From: Microcoleus sp. GA_180221_E-2-1-MAG-45_12
Lineage (GTDB): Bacteria; Cyanobacteriota; Cyanobacteriia; Cyanobacteriales; JAAUUE01
Assembly: GCA_020692245.1 (NCBI GenBank)
Contig: JAIMKT010000004.1
Location: 55,279 to 101,170, forward strand
DNA length: 45,892 bases
Reading direction: 5' to 3'
This document shows positions 28,538 to 36,730 of this stretch, in pieces. Below the pieces are notes generated by a model. That model had not been told where the DNA came from and searched no databases. It saw only the letters and a program-made list of their open reading frames with translations. How positions within the stretch are numbered: the first letter of the stretch is position 1; each line of letters begins with the position of its first letter. A program made the position numbers and the translations under genes.

Positions 28538-29569
28538 TTGAAACACTTCAGCAACTCAACCCTAATTCGGTTCCTTTTAATTTTTGCCTGTGGCTGGGCA
28601 ATTACTCAGCTGCTGGTTTATTTTGAAACCGTAGTTGTAATTTTTAGCATTTCCGCAGTAGCAGCTTTTTTGTTGAGCTATCCCGTCAATTGGCTAGGGC
28701 GATTTGTTCCCCGTCCCCTAGCGATCATGATTGTTTTTCTAACTAGTGGGTTATTCCTAACTAGCATTGGCATCACGATCGGGATTACAGTTATTTCTCA
28801 AGGGCAACAACTATCTACCCTCCTAGCAGATTTACTCTCAACAACCCAGCCAATTATCAAACAGTTACAAATACTTATCAATGAAAGAAATATTCAAGTT
28901 AATATTGGGCAGTTGGAGTCAGAAATTCGGACTCAATTCTTAGAATTATTACGATTACTCCTAGGGACTCTTCAAAGCTTGATTTCTAATTTATTTAATT
29001 TGGCTTTTGTGAGTATCGTTAGCTTTTTCATGATCCTAGATGATGGCAAGATTTGGCAACTAGTAATTCGGATTTTCCCGAAGGATTTACAGGCAAGGGT
29101 GACGGAGGCAGTCAGATATAATCTTTTGGCATTTTTCTGGGGAAGATTAATCCTTGCGGTATTTTTTAGTGTGACAACTTTCATTATTCTCTTAACTCTA
29201 CAAGTACCTTTTGCTCTATTTCTTTCAGTAGTAGCAGGGATTTTTGACTTTATTCCCGGAGTCGGCTCTAGTATTGGCATTGGCTTAATTTGCCTATTGA
29301 TTTTACCCCAAAGTTTAACTACGTCTTTACAAGTATTAGCTGCTTGTTTTATTATCAAACAAATTGAAGAAAATCTTTTATTACCCCATATTTTACGAAA
29401 TTCTATTAATATTAGTCCGGTAGTTATGTTTATTGCTTTATTTGTGGGAGCGAGAATCGCCGGATTATTGGGTGTTTTCCTCGCTATTCCTGTGGCAGGA
29501 GTGATTATGAGTTTCATGGAACCCCAAGAAGCAGATATAGAGAAAGTAGGAATTCAAGAGGAAAATTAA
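28538..29569 (+). CDS. AI-2E family transporter (PerM/UPF0118-like membrane protein)
   Basis: A 343-residue multi-spanning membrane protein with about eight hydrophobic segments: two near the N-terminus, one at about 66-86, and a cluster from about 150 to 325. The polar stretch about 88-140 between them, the late motif FIPGVGSSIGIGLICLL and the following QIEENLLLPHILRNSINISP identify the AI-2E/PerM family. Members export small molecules or act as Na+/H+ antiporters; the substrate here is unknown. The only available start is TTG at 28538, with no Shine-Dalgarno sequence. The stop codon is immediately followed by purH ATG, so the two are likely cotranscribed. Confidence 0.85.
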   Translation: MKHFSNSTLIRFLLIFACGWAITQLLVYFETVVVIFSISAVAAFLLSYPVNWLGRFVPRPLAIMIVFLTSGLFLTSIGITIGITVISQGQQLSTLLADLLSTTQPIIKQLQILINERNIQVNIGQLESEIRTQFLELLRLLLGTLQSLISNLFNLAFVSIVSFFMILDDGKIWQLVIRIFPKDLQARVTEAVRYNLLAFFWGRLILAVFFSVTTFIILLTLQVPFALFLSVVAGIFDFIPGVGSSIGIGLICLLILPQSLTTSLQVLAACFIIKQIEENLLLPHILRNSINISPVVMFIALFVGARIAGLLGVFLAIPVAGVIMSFMEPQEADIEKVGIQEEN

Positions 29570-31153
29570 ATGTCGAAATTAGCTTTGTTGAGTGTTTCTG
29601 ATAAGACTGGTTTAGTGGATTTTGCCAAGAGCTTAATTACAGAATTTGGGTGCCAAATTATTAGTAGTGGCGGCACGGCTCAAGCTCTTAAGGATGCGGG
29701 TTTGGCTGTAACTAAGGTGGCAGAATATACGGGTTCTCCAGAGATTTTGGGGGGGCGGGTGAAGACTTTGCATCCCCGGATTCATGGGGGAATTTTAGCC
29801 CGGCGGGATATCCCTGAAGATGCGGCAGATTTGGTGGCGAATAATATCCGATCGATCGACCTCGTGGTGGTGAATCTTTATCCTTTTCAAGCAACCATTG
29901 CTAAACCGGGAGTGACCCTAGAAGAAGCGATCGAGCAAATCGATATCGGGGGCCCTGCCATGCTCCGGGCTGCGGCTAAGAATCATGCTTACCTCACGGT
30001 GCTATGCAATCCTGCGAATTACCCAACCTATCTAGAACAACTCCGCCAAGGGGAACCCAGCTTAGAGTTTCGGCGAACCTGCGCTCAAGAAGTTTTTACC
30101 CACACCGCTACCTATGATCAGGCGATCGCTCAATATCTCACTGCCCAAACTCAAAATCTAGATCAAGCCCCAGATCAAGAAACCGCTAACCCTCTACCCC
30201 AAGAATTTTCCCTCCTAGGCAAAGAACTCCAAACCCTACGCTACGGCGAAAATCCTCACCAAGCCGCAAGTTGGTATCAAACCGGGGATCAACCTACGGG
30301 CTGGGCAGCAGCAACTAAACTCCAAGGGAAGGAATTAAGCTACAACAATTTAGTAGATTTGGAAGCTGCCAAGCAGTTGATTGTCGAGTTTACGGATACT
30401 CCCGCCGCCGCCATTATTAAGCACACTAATCCCTGCGGTGTTGCCACAGGTAGCACTTTGGTAGAGGCGTACGATCGAGCCTTTGCTGCGGATTCTGTTT
30501 CTGCCTTTGGGGGAATTGTCGCCCTAAATCGCCCTCTTGATTTGGCTACGGCGCAATCCCTGATTAAAACTTTCCTTGAATGTATTGTCGCCCCCGGCTG
30601 TGATCCAGAAGCCCAAGCTATTTTGGCAACGAAGCCGAATATCCGCCTCCTCATTACCCCAGATTTGCTGATTATCTCTAGCAATTCCCCAGAAGTTCCG
30701 CCCACAGTAAAAGTTATTGCGGGGGGGTTCCTTGTCCAAGAACCAGAGGAAGTATTTGCTTCTACTAAAAATTGGCAAGTTGTCACCACTCACCAGCCCA
30801 GTCCAGAGGAGTTACGAGAACTATTGTTTGCGTGGCAGGTTGTCAAGCATGTGAAATCTAATGCGATCGTGGTGTCTAAAAATCTCACTACTCTGGGGAT
30901 TGGGGCGGGACAGATGAATCGGGTCGGCTCGGTGAAAATTGCCCTCGAACAGGCGGGCGATCGATCCCAAGGAGGTTACTTGGCTAGTGATGGTTTCTTT
31001 CCCTTTGATGATTCGGTAAAAACTGCGGCAGCGGCAGGGATTCGGGCGATCGTCCAACCGGGGGGCAGTCTCAGGGACAAGGATTCTATTCAAGCTGCTA
31101 ATGATCTAGGTTTAATCATGGTTCTCACAGGCATCCGCCACTTTAGCCATTAG
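29570..31153 (+). CDS. purH: Bifunctional AICAR transformylase / IMP cyclohydrolase
   Basis: A 527-residue enzyme for the last two steps of IMP synthesis. The N-terminal cyclohydrolase (MGS-like) domain, about 1-145, contains LALLSVSDKTGL, IISSGGTAQAL, GGRVKTLHPRIHGGILARRD and the NLYPF motif. The C-terminal transformylase domain contains LRYGENPHQ, the catalytic KHTNPCGVATG and IGAGQMNRVGS, and ends DSVKTAAAAGIRAIVQPGGS...GIRHFSH (ends quoted in part). All key blocks are intact and length is normal. Starts at the base after the previous stop. Confidence 0.97.
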   Translation: MSKLALLSVSDKTGLVDFAKSLITEFGCQIISSGGTAQALKDAGLAVTKVAEYTGSPEILGGRVKTLHPRIHGGILARRDIPEDAADLVANNIRSIDLVVVNLYPFQATIAKPGVTLEEAIEQIDIGGPAMLRAAAKNHAYLTVLCNPANYPTYLEQLRQGEPSLEFRRTCAQEVFTHTATYDQAIAQYLTAQTQNLDQAPDQETANPLPQEFSLLGKELQTLRYGENPHQAASWYQTGDQPTGWAAATKLQGKELSYNNLVDLEAAKQLIVEFTDTPAAAIIKHTNPCGVATGSTLVEAYDRAFAADSVSAFGGIVALNRPLDLATAQSLIKTFLECIVAPGCDPEAQAILATKPNIRLLITPDLLIISSNSPEVPPTVKVIAGGFLVQEPEEVFASTKNWQVVTTHQPSPEELRELLFAWQVVKHVKSNAIVVSKNLTTLGIGAGQMNRVGSVKIALEQAGDRSQGGYLASDGFFPFDDSVKTAAAAGIRAIVQPGGSLRDKDSIQAANDLGLIMVLTGIRHFSH

Positions 31154-31198
31154 CCAAATTAGATAACATGCTTCATCCTAGACCCAAGCATAATTATT

Positions 31199-31462
31199 CT
31201 ATTTCATGCAGAAAGGCACATCATAAATCCTGTCAACTTCAAAACTAACAGAGGTTTCACCGTTTTCCCAAGTGAGTTTTCTGATGATGATATCTGCATG
31301 AGCAAACCAATTCTCATCTACAAGAGGAATCGGTACATCGATAGGAATGATCCGATAACCGCTCTTAGAGGCTTGATGATCAGCTCTTGGCACTAATTGA
31401 GCCGGATAGCCCTGTTGCTGACTTAACTTGAGAATATTATTCACTTCACAAGGCATACCCAT
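31199..31462 (-). CDS. DUF2584 family protein
   Basis: An 87-residue conserved cyanobacterial protein of unknown function. It has the family-typical start MGMPCEVNNILKLSQQQGYP, a HQASKSGYRIIPIDVPIPLV core and the WFAHADIIIRKLTWENGET segment. No signal peptide or membrane segment. Convergent with purH, 45 bp apart. It is the last apparently native gene before the accessory island. Confidence 0.8.
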   Translation of the reverse strand: MGMPCEVNNILKLSQQQGYPAQLVPRADHQASKSGYRIIPIDVPIPLVDENWFAHADIIIRKLTWENGETSVSFEVDRIYDVPFCMK

Positions 31463-31510
31463 ACATAAAAGCCCCTTTTGGTTGCAAGTTAACTTTTCTG
31501 TCAGAAGTTC

Positions 31511-31547
31511 TCATTTTAGAACGTACCAACTAAAAAATGATACTAAA
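31511..31547 (+). repeat. Left copy of a 37-bp direct repeat flanking the TIR-STAND module
   Basis: This segment (TCATTTTAGAACGTACCAAC and onwards) matches 35017-35053 at 31 of 37 positions in the same orientation. It lies 82 bp before the first gene of the module. The copies are 3.5 kb apart and bracket exactly two genes. Confidence 0.75.
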
Positions 31548-31584
31548 TTTGACACCCTTGATTCCTATCAAAGGCTGTAAGCGA

Positions 31585-31590
31585 TAGAAT
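31585..31590 (+). promoter_or_regulatory. Possible -10 element TAGAAT
   Basis: TAGAAT lies 38 bp before the chosen ATG (31629) of the small convergent gene. No well-spaced -35 is visible; a TTGACA at 31549 is too far away (30 bp). Confidence 0.3.
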
Positions 31591-31628
31591 AGGTAAAAGT
31601 GAACAAGGGAATGGAGGAAGTAAGAATT

Positions 31629-32123
31629 ATGGCTCGTAAAGATCCCGCTGTTTTGAGAAAAGTATCAGTCAGCCTTCCGTTTGGAATTGGCTCAGCTGAG
31701 TGGCAAGCTGATCCCACGGAGCGTAGAGCAGCGTGGTCGTTATATATTGAACTTGTTACGCGAGTAGCTGTACAACCATTAGAAACTGATCAAGGACTTT
31801 TAGGGGAATCACTAACATCACTCTATAGCCTTTTTGGAACAACTCGAGAAATTCTCAAGGATGCGGGACCGGATGTTGGAGCTTCTCATAATTCCGTAGG
31901 AGGTATTGCTATTGCTGTGCTGAACAATGGTTTGCGTCCTTTCCTTGCAAAATGGCATCCAAAGTTGCAAGCTTGGGAAGCGCAGAAACCTGCGGGACTT
32001 AGTTTTAAGGAGCATGAGAAGAATTGGTCTGAAGAAAGTACTCTTTACTCAGAATTAGATACTCTTAGACAAGAGTTGGAGCAGTACGCTAAAGCTCTTG
32101 CTGTAATTGCTGGGGTTGATTAA
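31629..32123 (+). CDS. Conserved protein of unknown function, convergent partner of the TIR-STAND gene
   Basis: A 164-residue soluble protein, mostly helical by appearance, with no membrane segment. It contains WQADPTERRAAWSLYIELVT, LGESLTSLYSLFGTTREIL, VGGIAIAVLNNGLRPFLAKW and a C-terminal coiled-coil-like LDTLRQELEQYAKAL. It looks like a conserved domain I have seen only as hypothetical; I cannot name a function. The ATG at 31629 is chosen because GGAGGAAG lies 9 bases before it. GTG 31599 and ATG 31611 are in frame but have poorer sites. Its stop is 3 bp from the stop of the TIR-STAND gene, and both sit between direct repeats, so a joint role such as regulator, sensor or antidote is plausible but unproven. 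Confidence 0.8.
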   Translation: MARKDPAVLRKVSVSLPFGIGSAEWQADPTERRAAWSLYIELVTRVAVQPLETDQGLLGESLTSLYSLFGTTREILKDAGPDVGASHNSVGGIAIAVLNNGLRPFLAKWHPKLQAWEAQKPAGLSFKEHEKNWSEESTLYSELDTLRQELEQYAKALAVIAGVD

Positions 32124-32126
32124 CTC

Positions 32127-34703
32127 TTAATCAAGATAAAAATAACTATCAATATCAGGTGTTAATTCAGCTTCGTTAATAGTTGCTAAATCAACCCTTA
32201 ATTTTTTTAGCTCCATATCAAGTTTAATCCGTTCGCTATCAGATAAGACGCAGGTGCTTAAGTATCCTTGTAAAACATCTCGTCTAATACCTTTGTAAGA
32301 TGTACTTGCCTTATCTTTAATATCGTTACTGAGATAAAAAGCATCTTCATACCGTTTACGAGCAATTGCAAGTCTTGTTCGTAATCCTTTACGGATATCC
32401 AAATAAATATTTACAAACTTTTGATCTATCTCATCCAATATACTCTCTGCTTCATCTACTTTTCCATTTACAATTTTACATAATGCTAGGTGAGATAAAG
32501 TCTGAAATCTAGGATTGCTATTCTCGGATTTAGCTTTCTCAGCATATTGTTCTGCTACATACTTATCTCCTAGTAAAAACTCAAATCTTGATTTCCGGTA
32601 ATAGTATGCAGACGTATCAATAGGTTGCAGTTGATCAATAGATGTTCTTGCAAGATTTTCATCCCCTAGTGCTATAGCTATTTGAGCCTGTAAATCTAAG
32701 GCATAAAAATTAACACGTTTTCTATTTTGCTGACTCTGTAATACCTTTTTAACACACTCATTTGCCTTTTCATAATCCCTAACAAAGAAATAGCACTGTC
32801 CAAGTTCTCGATTGAGGGCTTCATCATTCCTTCCACTGCTGCGTGACTTTAAGTAAGAATTAATAGCATCCTGATTTTTTCGCTGCTTTCGATTTAGAAA
32901 GCCTTCTAAATAATAGACATTTCGTAATGGAGCATATTCTCTCAATCTTTGTATTTCTTGTTCTGCTTCCTGCCATTTTTCTTGATGGATAAATGCCTTA
33001 GCCCTATATGATATGACTGTTTCGTAGTCAGATTTACTGTTACACTTGTTTAGTGCCACTTCGGTAGCTTCAATAACTTTAGAATAATTCCTTTCGTGAT
33101 CATATAAGGTTTTAATAGTCTTAATTAGGTCATTAAACAAAAAGATAATTCTACTCTCAAGATTCCTATCTTTGAGATACCAAGATGCTCTATAAAGAAT
33201 ACGGTGCAGGTCAAGACGTTGTTCCTCATAATCGCGATTATCAATTAGTTCAAGTATGGATTTAACTAGAATTTTCATCACTTCAACACTTGGCAATCCA
33301 AAAGCATTAATTGCAGCATCTTCAATCGGATCAGATACTCGATATAGTTTATCCTCCACAACAACAAAGGATAGATCAATTAGGCGTGACAAACTCTTAC
33401 CAGCACTCCCTATTTCCTGTGAAATGGCTGATGCAATAATTTTTAACGGCAAAGGACTATAACTAGCAAGCAAACAAAGAATATTCTTTTCACTTTCAGA
33501 TAAGCTTTCCTTTGAAAAATGTTTAAGAAATTGATCGATTCTCAGTTCTACAAATTTAGTTTTGTCTGCTAACACAATGTCAATACCATCTTCTTCTACT
33601 AATTCCATTGCAGCATAGGCTGAAGGTGGGTAGCCAGCAGTATAGTCTGCAAGTTCAGATATTTCATTAGGTTTCAAAGGCTCTTGTCTTGAGCTATTAG
33701 CCCTCATATACTTCCTATCTAAGGTTCTAATAAGTAACTTCTGATCTTCTGTTTTAAGAGGATGAAGGCGGATTTTTGCAATAAGCTCATTGACATTAAA
33801 TGGTCTACGATTAGATACAAAAGCTATATATGCTTCATCATTTGGCGAAAGTTTTTTGATTATTGACTGGATGGGTTCGGAAATATTTCCATCACTATCG
33901 AATAATCCACCTTCATCTAAAAAAATCGGAAGCTCACCATTACTTGTCATTCTACGAAGATTCAAGAGCGTTCTATCTAATGCATTCTCTTTAGAGAGTG
34001 CTTGAATCTCCTTCATGATTTCCTGAAAGTGTATATCTGTATTGTATGGCTCAGTTAAATCAGCGACAGAGATACAAATATCTTGAATGCTAAACCCCTC
34101 CCCAAGACGAAAAGGTCTCTTTAAAGGTTTCAGACCAAGACTACTTTCTACGACTTGTTGAATGAGTGACCTACGTCCTATTCCTGGTAATCCAGTCACA
34201 AATAAGATATGTGGAGGAAATGCAACATCTGCTGGGGTCAAAGCTTCTTGTAGAGCCTGAATATCATCAGTTCGTCCAACAAAAGGATTTTTTCGCTCTT
34301 CAGTCAACCGATCAAGATGAGCGCGAATTCCCCTCGCAACACTTTTCGCCACATTCTCACGCTGGACTTTGGCGCGTCTTAGCCAAAGCGGAAGCTGCTC
34401 TATATCAACTGAGTCGGTAATGATATAAACGAGAGATTTTTGTAAATTCCCCTCAAGCTTTCTATACCATGCTTCTTCTACTTCAACTTTTACCCAGTCT
34501 GATAATAAAGAATTATTACTAGCAAAAAGGACAAATATTGAAGAGGAGTCTAATCCATTTTGAATTGACTGCTTAAATTCATTGCCTGTTTCAAACGCCT
34601 GCTCGTCAAAAATACAGTGCTGGCGACCCAGCTCTTGTGCAACAACCCTAACAAACTCCTTATCTTTGGATGAATGGGACAAAAACGCTCTGGCGATGGA
34701 CAT
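32127..34703 (-). CDS. TIR-STAND NTPase-TPR protein (candidate antiphage immune receptor)
   Basis: An 858-residue protein. The N-terminal TIR domain (about 4-130) begins ARAFLSHSSKDKEF and has SDWVKVEVEEA, where Glu74 sits four residues after Trp70, the position of the catalytic Glu in NAD-cleaving TIRs. FVGRTDDIQALQEAL (141-155) introduces a STAND NTPase: P-loop GLPGIGRRSL (171-180, with Arg where Lys is usual) and Walker B PIFLDEGG (259-266). A winged-helix-like part and about 300 residues of TPR-like helices follow. TIR-STAND proteins sense phage and deplete NAD+; that role is inferred here. No CGATCG octamer core was found in the gene, unlike its neighbours, so transfer is likely. Stop codons of this and the small convergent gene are 3 bp apart. 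Confidence 0.88.
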   Translation of the reverse strand: MSIARAFLSHSSKDKEFVRVVAQELGRQHCIFDEQAFETGNEFKQSIQNGLDSSSIFVLFASNNSLLSDWVKVEVEEAWYRKLEGNLQKSLVYIITDSVDIEQLPLWLRRAKVQRENVAKSVARGIRAHLDRLTEERKNPFVGRTDDIQALQEALTPADVAFPPHILFVTGLPGIGRRSLIQQVVESSLGLKPLKRPFRLGEGFSIQDICISVADLTEPYNTDIHFQEIMKEIQALSKENALDRTLLNLRRMTSNGELPIFLDEGGLFDSDGNISEPIQSIIKKLSPNDEAYIAFVSNRRPFNVNELIAKIRLHPLKTEDQKLLIRTLDRKYMRANSSRQEPLKPNEISELADYTAGYPPSAYAAMELVEEDGIDIVLADKTKFVELRIDQFLKHFSKESLSESEKNILCLLASYSPLPLKIIASAISQEIGSAGKSLSRLIDLSFVVVEDKLYRVSDPIEDAAINAFGLPSVEVMKILVKSILELIDNRDYEEQRLDLHRILYRASWYLKDRNLESRIIFLFNDLIKTIKTLYDHERNYSKVIEATEVALNKCNSKSDYETVISYRAKAFIHQEKWQEAEQEIQRLREYAPLRNVYYLEGFLNRKQRKNQDAINSYLKSRSSGRNDEALNRELGQCYFFVRDYEKANECVKKVLQSQQNRKRVNFYALDLQAQIAIALGDENLARTSIDQLQPIDTSAYYYRKSRFEFLLGDKYVAEQYAEKAKSENSNPRFQTLSHLALCKIVNGKVDEAESILDEIDQKFVNIYLDIRKGLRTRLAIARKRYEDAFYLSNDIKDKASTSYKGIRRDVLQGYLSTCVLSDSERIKLDMELKKLRVDLATINEAELTPDIDSYFYLD

Positions 34704-35016
34704 TTTCGCTTACCTTAATATTGTTACTCTCGGTTTGTACTATCATAACTAGAATTTTAGAGATAGTGATTGAAATATGTGCTAGCAGCACAACACATTG
34801 CTGGTGTGTATGGAATGGAGTTTATTGATAGGTGTTTGAGGTTATCTGCTGCTGTACAACTTCACCGCTATGTAGTGTGATCGCTAATTGCTACTCACAT
34901 GTAACGGACGCAAGCTAATACCTACCATCCATGCACACCAACCACCGAGAGTTTATCGGCTATGATGCAAAGGCTATCTGCGACGAGTGATGAGCAACGG
35001 TGAAAACCAACAATCC

Positions 35017-35053
35017 TCATTTTAGAATGTATGAACTAAAAAATGGTATCAAA
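35017..35053 (+). repeat. Right copy of the 37-bp direct repeat flanking the TIR-STAND module
   Basis: TCATTTTAGAATGTATGAAC and onwards, 31 of 37 identical with 31511-31547. It lies 313 bp upstream of the TIR-STAND start codon. CGATCG sites reappear just beyond it (35080, 35107). Confidence 0.75.
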
Positions 35054-35132
35054 AAGGCTTTTTTCTCTAAGTTGGTGAACGATCGGATAGGGTTTCTAGT
35101 TTTTGTCGATCGAGCAGTTTTGCCATAACTAA

Positions 35133-35267
35133 GAATTGCTGATTGTTGGATATGGAGACAGGACTATTGCCAATATAGATAATATTACGATAACTTTGCG
35201 TGACAGTTCTAGAGGAAACTCAGTACGAATCACTTATTTGCGAATGAGTGATGTGGGTGTATTCTAA
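35133..35267 (+). pseudogene. C-terminal fragment of an unidentified gene
   Basis: An open stretch of 44 codons after a TAA at 35130, with no start codon and ending at TAA 35265. It reads like the end of a beta-rich protein (DNITITLRDSSRGNSVRITY, then LRMSDVGVF). I do not recognise the family. Probably the relic of a gene interrupted when the neighbouring elements came in. Confidence 0.35.
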
Positions 35268-35353
35268 CATCAGATAGTAACAATTAATTCAGGTTCTCTT
35301 AGTGTTAGGATGATACCCATCTAACTTCAGACATCTCAACTATAAGTACAGCC

Positions 35354-35378
35354 TAACAAGCCTGTTGGAGCGGACTAG
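35354..35378 (+). repeat. attC-like left half site
   Basis: GCCTAACAAGCCTGTTGGAG followed by CGGAC fits the left half of an integron attC site: R box GCCTAAC (RYYYAAC) and an L-type GGAGCGGAC. No matching right half (GTTRRRY) follows before the acyltransferase gene, so it is at best a truncated site. Confidence 0.4.
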
Positions 35379-35459
35379 TAAGAGATTTTGGGAATGATGT
35401 AAAGGTTATAGACAGCTGATCAATAGGGAAATTATATGTACAAAATGGAGTAAATCCAA

Positions 35460-36536
35460 ATGACAATTGACAGTGTATCATCTGAAAGACTTAGTACAAT
35501 ACATTTCCCCCTAATAATCGGAGTAGTTTTTATTCATGCGTATCACACGGAAGTCGTCTTATCAAACGATACTATTGGAGTGGCGAATACAGGGTACTGG
35601 GTCGATTTTTGTCGTGATCTTATTTCCCAAGGTTTAGCTCGAATAGCGGTGCCTCTTTTTTTTCTCATATCTGGATATTTTTTCTTTTTAGGATTTACCT
35701 TTTCTGTAGAGAATTACAGAAAAAAGATATGTTCTCGTGTAAAAACACTTCTTATTCCATTTTTATTCTGGAACATCACAACGCTCTTATTGCTGAGCTT
35801 AGCTCAATACATTCCTGCAACACAAGTATTTTTTTCAGGGAGAAATGCACCAATAGCTACCTTTGGAATATTTGACTATTTTAATGCAATATTTGGGATT
35901 AATAAATTACCAATTTCATATCAGTTTTGGTTCATCAGAGATTTAATGGTGATGGTTTTATTTACACCAGCGATTTATCTATTTCTTAGTAAAGCACCAA
36001 AGGTATTACTCTTGGTATTTTTTTCAATATGGTTTCTTAATATCTGGCCGATTTATATCCCATCTGCACCTGCATTCGTATTTTTCTATGCCGGGGCTTA
36101 CTTTGCACATTCAAACACTAATTTATTTTCACTGGATCGGTTCGGGTCTTTAATTTTGCCCGTGTACTTAGTTACTCTTTTGATTGACACAGTAACCAAG
36201 GATTACATATTTAATAGCTATATACACAGCATCGGTATACTCCTTGGAATTAGCTCAACTTTATATATTACAAAAGCAATAGTAGAAACGACTTATTTGA
36301 AAAAGTTTTTGTTGTGGGCTAGTGGTTGTAGCTTCTTTGTGTTTGCTGTTCATGAACCTCTACTGACAGTGGCAAGAAAAATAAGCTATGAGGTTCTTCA
36401 GCCAATCAATGACATGTCTGTTTTGTCTTTATACTTTTTGACTCCAACTTTTGTAATTGTTTTTTCTGTAATTTTTTATATGTGTATGAAATCAATCATG
36501 CCTAATTTTTTGAGTGTAATATCAGGCGGAAGATGA
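35460..36536 (+). CDS. Acyltransferase family 3 membrane protein
   Basis: A 358-residue integral membrane protein with about ten transmembrane segments. The N-terminal IHFPLIIGVVFIHAYHT has the family's early His in the first helix, and IAVPLFFLISGYFFFLG, LIPFLFWNITTLLLL and the QFWFIRDLMVM segment match the Acyl_transf_3 pattern. Such proteins transfer acetyl or other acyl groups to surface sugars or lipids; the substrate is not known. The gene is AT-rich and has no CGATCG site, unlike flanking core genes. An attC-like element starts right after its stop, so it may be a captured cassette. Confidence 0.85.
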   Translation: MTIDSVSSERLSTIHFPLIIGVVFIHAYHTEVVLSNDTIGVANTGYWVDFCRDLISQGLARIAVPLFFLISGYFFFLGFTFSVENYRKKICSRVKTLLIPFLFWNITTLLLLSLAQYIPATQVFFSGRNAPIATFGIFDYFNAIFGINKLPISYQFWFIRDLMVMVLFTPAIYLFLSKAPKVLLLVFFSIWFLNIWPIYIPSAPAFVFFYAGAYFAHSNTNLFSLDRFGSLILPVYLVTLLIDTVTKDYIFNSYIHSIGILLGISSTLYITKAIVETTYLKKFLLWASGCSFFVFAVHEPLLTVARKISYEVLQPINDMSVLSLYFLTPTFVIVFSVIFYMCMKSIMPNFLSVISGGR

Positions 36537-36609
36537 GATATAACAAGATGCAGCACTGGATGGAAATTCTGCTACACTTCATTGCTGTCGGTGAGCTTTA
36601 ATGTTAGAT
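36537..36609 (+). repeat. attC-like element after the acyltransferase gene
   Basis: Immediately after the TGA, ATATAAC (36538-36544) and GTTAGAT (36603-36609) match as complementary R boxes at 6 of 7 positions. GTGAGCTTTAAT before the right box is like the right arm of chromosomal-integron attC sites, and GCAGCACTGG lies in the left arm. The arms pair only partly, so the call is tentative. Confidence 0.4.
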
Positions 36610-36730
36610 ATAGCAATCTTAAATGATGTAAGAACAAGGTGAGTGGCGTTCTAAAAGAAAGTTATTCATGAGAGTCAGTTTAAGGATACATAACTAATCA
36701 TTCATTCTAAGTCTATTTAGGATTGCTATA
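36609..36730. mobile_element. 122-bp MITE with 16-bp terminal inverted repeats
   Basis: TATAGCAATCTTAAAT at 36609-36624 and ATTTAGGATTGCTATA at 36715-36730 are inverted repeats with one mismatch. The element codes for nothing and is bounded by TA, the target duplicated by IS630/Tc1-type elements, so it is probably a miniature element mobilised by such a transposase. No transposase of that type is in the window. Confidence 0.7.

Larger units (their letters stand above)
34704..35459. other. Intergenic debris between the TIR-STAND gene and the acyltransferase gene
   Basis: A 756-bp stretch without an intact gene. It contains an imperfect inverted repeat (GCTGGTGTGTATGG near 34800 against CCATGCACACCAAC near 34929), the right direct repeat (35017-35053), a start-less coding fragment (35133-35267) and an attC-like half site (about 35354-35378). 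The last 60 bp should hold the promoter of the acyltransferase gene. Confidence 0.5.

Noticed and set aside
28972-29517. 181-codon minus-strand open frame opposite the AI-2E gene
   Set aside because: It lies fully inside a well-supported membrane protein gene, has Lys/Thr/Ile-rich composition typical of the antisense of hydrophobic codons, and shows no domain.
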